Shown in pieces: positions 15,216 through 18,414 of a stretch of 18,414 nt of DNA. Every line of letters starts with the position of its first letter. The stretch's first letter is position 1. A program made the position numbers and the translations under genes. The stretch is from Bryobacterales bacterium (GTDB lineage Bacteria > Acidobacteriota > Terriglobia > Bryobacterales > Bryobacteraceae), in assembly GCA_003142355.1 (NCBI GenBank), contig PLMF01000113.1, positions 6,126-24,539 on the forward strand. The letters are read 5' to 3'. The notes under the pieces are model-generated. The model was not told the origin of the DNA, made no database searches, and saw only the letters and a program-made list of their open reading frames with translations.

Positions 15216-16536
15216 CGCGGGGGCAACCTATCTGAAGGGCGCCGTCCTCGACGCGGAGAATTCGCGTGTGGAACGGGTCATTCGGACTTCGTTCCCGTCA
15301 TTTCTCAGCGCCCGTGAGGGACTCCGCGAGGTGGCCCCAGGGGAGGTTCTGGACCGCGCCGAGTGGCTCTTGGACGAGCTCTATTCCGCCGCCCCGGATG
15401 CCTCCGGCCTCTTCGTCTGCGGGCAGATGCACGGCATGGTGTTGGCCACCGGAGAGGGCGCCGCTCTCTCGAACTTCATCTCCTGGCAGGACGGCCGGGC
15501 GGCCCAACCGATGCCGGGATCCGGCGGTTCTTACTTTGATGCCCTGGCGTCGCGAACGGATGCCCGTGCGCGGCAGGATGCCGGGAACGAACTGAGGCCC
15601 GGCCTTCCTGTCAGCACCCTGTTCGTCATGAAGGAACGGGGCGAGCTGCCTGCGGCACCCTTTCTGCCGGTCTCGCTGGCGGATTTCCTGACGGCGCACC
15701 TCTGCCATGCGCGGCCCGTCACCAGCGCCACCAACGCCGCGGCACACGGCTGCATGGACGTGCGGCGCGGGGAGTGGCACCGGGGGATGCTGGCCGCTGT
15801 CGGCCTGGATTCGATCGAGTTCCCGAGCATCGTTCCCGACGGAACCCGTGTGGGAACCCTTTCCCGGCGCTGGGGTTCCATGCCCTGCTACGTCGCCGTG
15901 GGTGATCAGCAGGCGGCGCTTCTGGGAACTTCACTCGAGGCGGGCGAGATGTCGCTGAACGTGGCGACCGGTTCGCAGGTAAGCCTCCTCACGAGCGATC
16001 CCGCGGCCGGCGACTATCAGGTTCGGCCCTACTTCGGCGGGCAGTTCCTGCGTACCATCACTCATATTCCCGCCGGCCGTTCTCTGAACCTTCTGCTGCG
16101 CCTGCTCGCCGAAATGAGTACTGGCGGCTCTGGTGATGAACTGTGGGTAAGGTTGGAATGCGCCGCCAGAGAGGTGCCCGTAACCAGCCTGCAAGTGAAC
16201 TTATCGTTCTTCCCCGGTGCGCTGGGCGATTGCGGCTCCATTGCCAATATTCGCGAAGACAATTTCACCGCCGCCCACCTGTTCCGCGCCGCTATCGAAG
16301 CCATGGCTGCCAACTATGAACATTGCGCCGGGCGGCTTTCGCCCGCCAGGGGCTGGAACCGGTTGGTATTCTCCGGCGGCCTGATTTTGAAGCTCCGGAC
16401 GCTGCAGGAAGCTGTCGTCCGGCGCTTCGGGTGTACGTTCCGTATAGCCGGCCAACGGGAGGACACGCTGCAGGGGCTGGCGTTCCTGGCATCGCAATGC
16501 GCCGCTCCAGCCGAACCCATGGAGGCCTGCCGGTGA
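15196..16536 (+). CDS. FGGY-family carbohydrate kinase, sedoheptulokinase-like
   Basis: A 446-residue sugar kinase. GIDAGATYLKGAVLD at the N-terminus is the first phosphate-binding hairpin, CGQMHGM (Gln77-Gly80) and SWQDGRA follow, Asp237 in VGDQQAALLG is the catalytic base, NVATGSQVS (255 on) is the second phosphate loop, and VFSGGL lies near the end. The combination QMHG...SWQDGR...GDQQA reads most like sedoheptulokinase (SHPK) among FGGY kinases. It would phosphorylate a ketose at the terminal hydroxyl. The gene overlaps the cyclase gene by 20 nt. Because DHQS-family cyclases need an omega-phosphate leaving group, this kinase may prepare the cyclase substrate. The start codon is followed by a seven-T run, unusual for this GC-rich region. 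Substrate preference is inferred. Confidence 0.82.
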   Translation: MLFLGIDAGATYLKGAVLDAENSRVERVIRTSFPSFLSAREGLREVAPGEVLDRAEWLLDELYSAAPDASGLFVCGQMHGMVLATGEGAALSNFISWQDGRAAQPMPGSGGSYFDALASRTDARARQDAGNELRPGLPVSTLFVMKERGELPAAPFLPVSLADFLTAHLCHARPVTSATNAAAHGCMDVRRGEWHRGMLAAVGLDSIEFPSIVPDGTRVGTLSRRWGSMPCYVAVGDQQAALLGTSLEAGEMSLNVATGSQVSLLTSDPAAGDYQVRPYFGGQFLRTITHIPAGRSLNLLLRLLAEMSTGGSGDELWVRLECAAREVPVTSLQVNLSFFPGALGDCGSIANIREDNFTAAHLFRAAIEAMAANYEHCAGRLSPARGWNRLVFSGGLILKLRTLQEAVVRRFGCTFRIAGQREDTLQGLAFLASQCAAPAEPMEACR

Positions 16537-17168
16537 TGCGCTTCCGCCACATGATTTTCGATCTCGACGGAACCCTCATCGATTCTCTCCCCGGCATCGA
16601 GTGGTCTGCCCGGGAGGCCCTGGCGGCCTGCGGCGCCGGTCCGCTGTTGTGCGATCTGCGCCCCTTGCTGGGCCCGCCCATCCGCACCATCCTCGCCCAA
16701 GCCACGGGCATTGACACTTCCCATCGCTTGGATGCCATTGAGCGCGCATTCCGCACCAGCTACGATTCCGAAGGCTGGCGCCAAACCGTGTGTTTCGCGG
16801 GCACGCTCGAAACCCTGGAGCGATTGTCCGCGGCCGGAGCCAGCCTCTGGGTAGCCACCAACAAGAACCGCCTCGCCACCGGGAAAATTCTGTCGCAACT
16901 CGGCATCCGCCGCTTCTTCCGCGAGGTGGCCTGCCGCGATTCGCGAACCCCCGTGTTTTCCACCAAAGCGGAGATGCTGATCGACCTCATCGGCCGCCGC
17001 GGCCTGGCTCCTTCCGAGTGCCTGATGGTGGGCGATACGCGCGAAGACCGAGCCGCCGCCGAAGCCGCTGGAATCCCGTGCGAGATTCTGTCTCATATTC
17101 ACACCTTCTCCGCCTGGAACGGACTTCTGAACCTGTGTCAACCGCAAGCCTGGGTGAACCAATCATGA
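16536..17168 (+). CDS. HAD-family phosphatase, phosphoglycolate-phosphatase-like
   Basis: A 210-residue HAD hydrolase with a C1 helical cap. IFDLDGTLIDS holds Asp9 (nucleophile) and Asp11 (acid/base), WVATNK gives motif II, Lys144 in TKAEML motif III and MVGDTREDRAAAEAAG (Asp167) motif IV. It would remove phosphate from a small phosphorylated metabolite, here plausibly a phospho-sugar or phospho-cyclitol made by the operon. The start is ATG 16536, sharing one base with the kinase stop; GTG 16533 (GTGA overlap) is equally possible, and GGAGG at 16521-16525 serves either. Frame open further upstream is only shadow of the kinase gene. Its stop overlaps the NeuB-like start as ATGA. Confidence 0.85.
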   Translation: MRFRHMIFDLDGTLIDSLPGIEWSAREALAACGAGPLLCDLRPLLGPPIRTILAQATGIDTSHRLDAIERAFRTSYDSEGWRQTVCFAGTLETLERLSAAGASLWVATNKNRLATGKILSQLGIRRFFREVACRDSRTPVFSTKAEMLIDLIGRRGLAPSECLMVGDTREDRAAAEAAGIPCEILSHIHTFSAWNGLLNLCQPQAWVNQS

Positions 17169-18349
17169 TCGATCGCGATATTTTCGAAGATCTCTTCGTC
17201 CTGGAAATGGCCAACAACCACTGGGGACGCCTCGAGCGGGGGCTGAAAATCGTCAATACCTTTGCCCAGGTGGTGCGTTTCAACAACGTGCGCGCCGCCA
17301 TCAAGCTGCAATTCCGCGACGTGGACACCTTCATTCACAAGGGCTATGTTCGCCGCACCGATGTCCGTTACATCAAGAAAACGCTCGACACGCGCATGTC
17401 GAAAGACGATTTCGCCACCCTGGTCAAGGCCATCCGCAAGGCATCCTGCATGCCCATCGCCACACCCTTCGACGAGAAATCGGTCGACCTGTGCTGCGAG
17501 CTCGGCATTCCCATCCTGAAGATCGCCAGCTCCGACCTCAACGACTGGCTGCTGCTGGAAAAGATCGCCCAGACCAAAAAGCCGGTCATCGTCTCCACCG
17601 GCGGCAGTTCCGTGAAGGACCTGGACGACCTGGTGACGTTCTTCCATAATCGCGGAATTCCGATGGCCATCAACCACTGCGTTTCCATGTATCCCTCCGA
17701 AGACCGCGAACTGGAGCTGAACCAGATCGACTACCTGCGGGCGCGGTATCCCTCGCATACCATCGGGTTCTCCACCCACGAGTGCTCCGACTGGACATCG
17801 TCCATGCTCATCGCCTATGCCAAAGGCGCCCGCACCTTCGAGCGGCATATCGATATCGATTCCGACGGTACGGCGCTGTCCCCCTACTGCTCGCTGCCGG
17901 AGCAGGCGGATACCTGGTTTAAGGCGTTTCACAAGGTCAAGGAGATGTGCGGCGCGCCGGGCACCCAAAAGCGCATCCCGCCCGCCAAGGAAATTCAGTA
18001 TTTGGATTCGCTCGTACGCGGGGTCTATGCGCGCTCGGATTTGCCCGAAGGCCATATCCTTCGCGACCAAGACGTGTACCTGGCGATTCCCTTGCTGCGC
18101 GGCCAGATTTCCTGCCGCGAGCTGATGCGCGGCGAGGTGCTGCTGCATGCGTTGAACCAGGACGAGCCCATCCGTATCGACGACATCGACAGCCCCTACG
18201 CCAACATTCCGTCGCTGCGGAGATTGATCTATAGCCGCGGATTGCCGGATTCCGCCGCCCCTGGCGCCCTGGCCGTCGTGGGGCGCACCACCTGGGTTGC
18301 CTCCGCCGAGCCGGCCCATCTCGATTTTCACCCCGCGGCCAGCCAGTAA
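17165..18349 (+). CDS. NeuB-family PEP-condensing synthase with SAF domain
   Basis: A 394-residue member of the N-acetylneuraminate synthase family, which joins phosphoenolpyruvate to an aldose to give a 2-keto-3-deoxy sugar acid. The TIM-barrel part has LEMANNHWG (Glu14), ATPFDEKS, LKIASSDL, VIVSTGG, HCVSMYPS, GFSTHE (His205) and FERHID (His228); the two His match the metal ligands of NeuB. A C-terminal SAF/antifreeze-like domain begins near VYARSDLPEGHIL, as in bacterial NeuB where it closes over the neighbouring subunit. About 45 further residues follow that typical NeuB lacks. The window has no CMP-sugar synthetase or sialic-acid partner genes, so the product need not be a sialic acid. 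The start is ATG 17165, overlapping the phosphatase stop. Confidence 0.85.
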   Translation: MIDRDIFEDLFVLEMANNHWGRLERGLKIVNTFAQVVRFNNVRAAIKLQFRDVDTFIHKGYVRRTDVRYIKKTLDTRMSKDDFATLVKAIRKASCMPIATPFDEKSVDLCCELGIPILKIASSDLNDWLLLEKIAQTKKPVIVSTGGSSVKDLDDLVTFFHNRGIPMAINHCVSMYPSEDRELELNQIDYLRARYPSHTIGFSTHECSDWTSSMLIAYAKGARTFERHIDIDSDGTALSPYCSLPEQADTWFKAFHKVKEMCGAPGTQKRIPPAKEIQYLDSLVRGVYARSDLPEGHILRDQDVYLAIPLLRGQISCRELMRGEVLLHALNQDEPIRIDDIDSPYANIPSLRRLIYSRGLPDSAAPGALAVVGRTTWVASAEPAHLDFHPAASQ

Positions 18350-18352
18350 GCT

Positions 18353-18414
18353 ATGCAAGAACGCAAAGTTAGCTTCGCATTGTCCATCTGGCCGTGTGGC
18401 GCAGGCACTCGTGC
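18353..18414 (+). CDS. Start of a further operon gene, cut by window edge
   Basis: ATG 18353 lies 3 nt after the NeuB-like stop and opens a frame that runs to the window end (20 residues, beginning MQERKVSFALSIWPCGAG). The spacing and frame continuity suggest the next gene of the operon. A start with a short beta strand and SFALS would suit a TIM-barrel sugar isomerase/epimerase-like protein, but that is too short a stretch to assign a family. Confidence 0.5.
   Translation, partial: MQERKVSFALSIWPCGAGTR

Noticed and set aside
1..18414. tRNA, rRNA, CRISPR array, insertion sequence or transposase
   Set aside because: None seen: no regular repeat-spacer pattern, no tRNA-like cloverleaf and no transposase motifs in any frame.

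Overview
The window is GC-rich, Gram-negative DNA devoted almost entirely to cell-surface polysaccharide and LPS sugar synthesis. An outer-membrane barrel, heptose genes and dispersed palindromic repeats in intergenic DNA fit a soil Acidobacterium of the Solibacter/Bryobacter type. That assignment rests on overall impression and is not proven by the sequence.

Left part (1-2552, mainly + strand). The window opens inside the C-terminus of a heptose-7-phosphate kinase (hldE/rfaE1), which overlaps a GmhB-like HAD phosphatase. The N-terminus of that phosphatase is encoded by palindromic repeat DNA. Next come a poorly conserved region, a lone membrane-anchored hypothetical protein on the minus strand, and an overlapping DUF433/DUF5615 (PIN-like) toxin-antitoxin-type pair.

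Middle part (2566-7076, minus strand). In transcription order this holds one or two tiny membrane ORFs separated by an in-frame TGA, wecB (UDP-GlcNAc 2-epimerase), an outer-membrane beta-barrel protein and a polytopic GT-C-type glycosyltransferase. It looks like part of an exopolysaccharide locus.

Right part (7433 to the end, + strand). A tightly packed operon of at least ten genes, mostly joined by 1-20 nt overlaps, starts after a divergent gap of about 350 bp. Module A is rfbF-rfbG-rfbH plus a NAD-dependent epimerase/reductase. It makes a CDP-4-keto-3,6-dideoxyhexose; RfbH carries its Lys-to-His change and the exact C-X57-C-X-C-X7-C iron-sulfur motif. Module B is a ThDP-dependent acetolactate-synthase-like enzyme, an SDR, a divergent 3-dehydroquinate-synthase-family cyclase, a sedoheptulokinase-like FGGY kinase, a HAD phosphatase and a NeuB-family PEP-condensing synthase with a SAF domain. 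A further gene begins at the right edge.

Module B is the most exciting part. A PEP-aldol synthase, a sugar kinase and a DHQ-synthase-like carbocyclase are the same chemical ingredients as the start of the shikimate pathway. Here they sit in a CDP-sugar operon beside a ThDP enzyme that could add a carbon branch. I infer a pathway to an unusual branched, higher-carbon or carbocyclic surface sugar. No product can be named from sequence alone.
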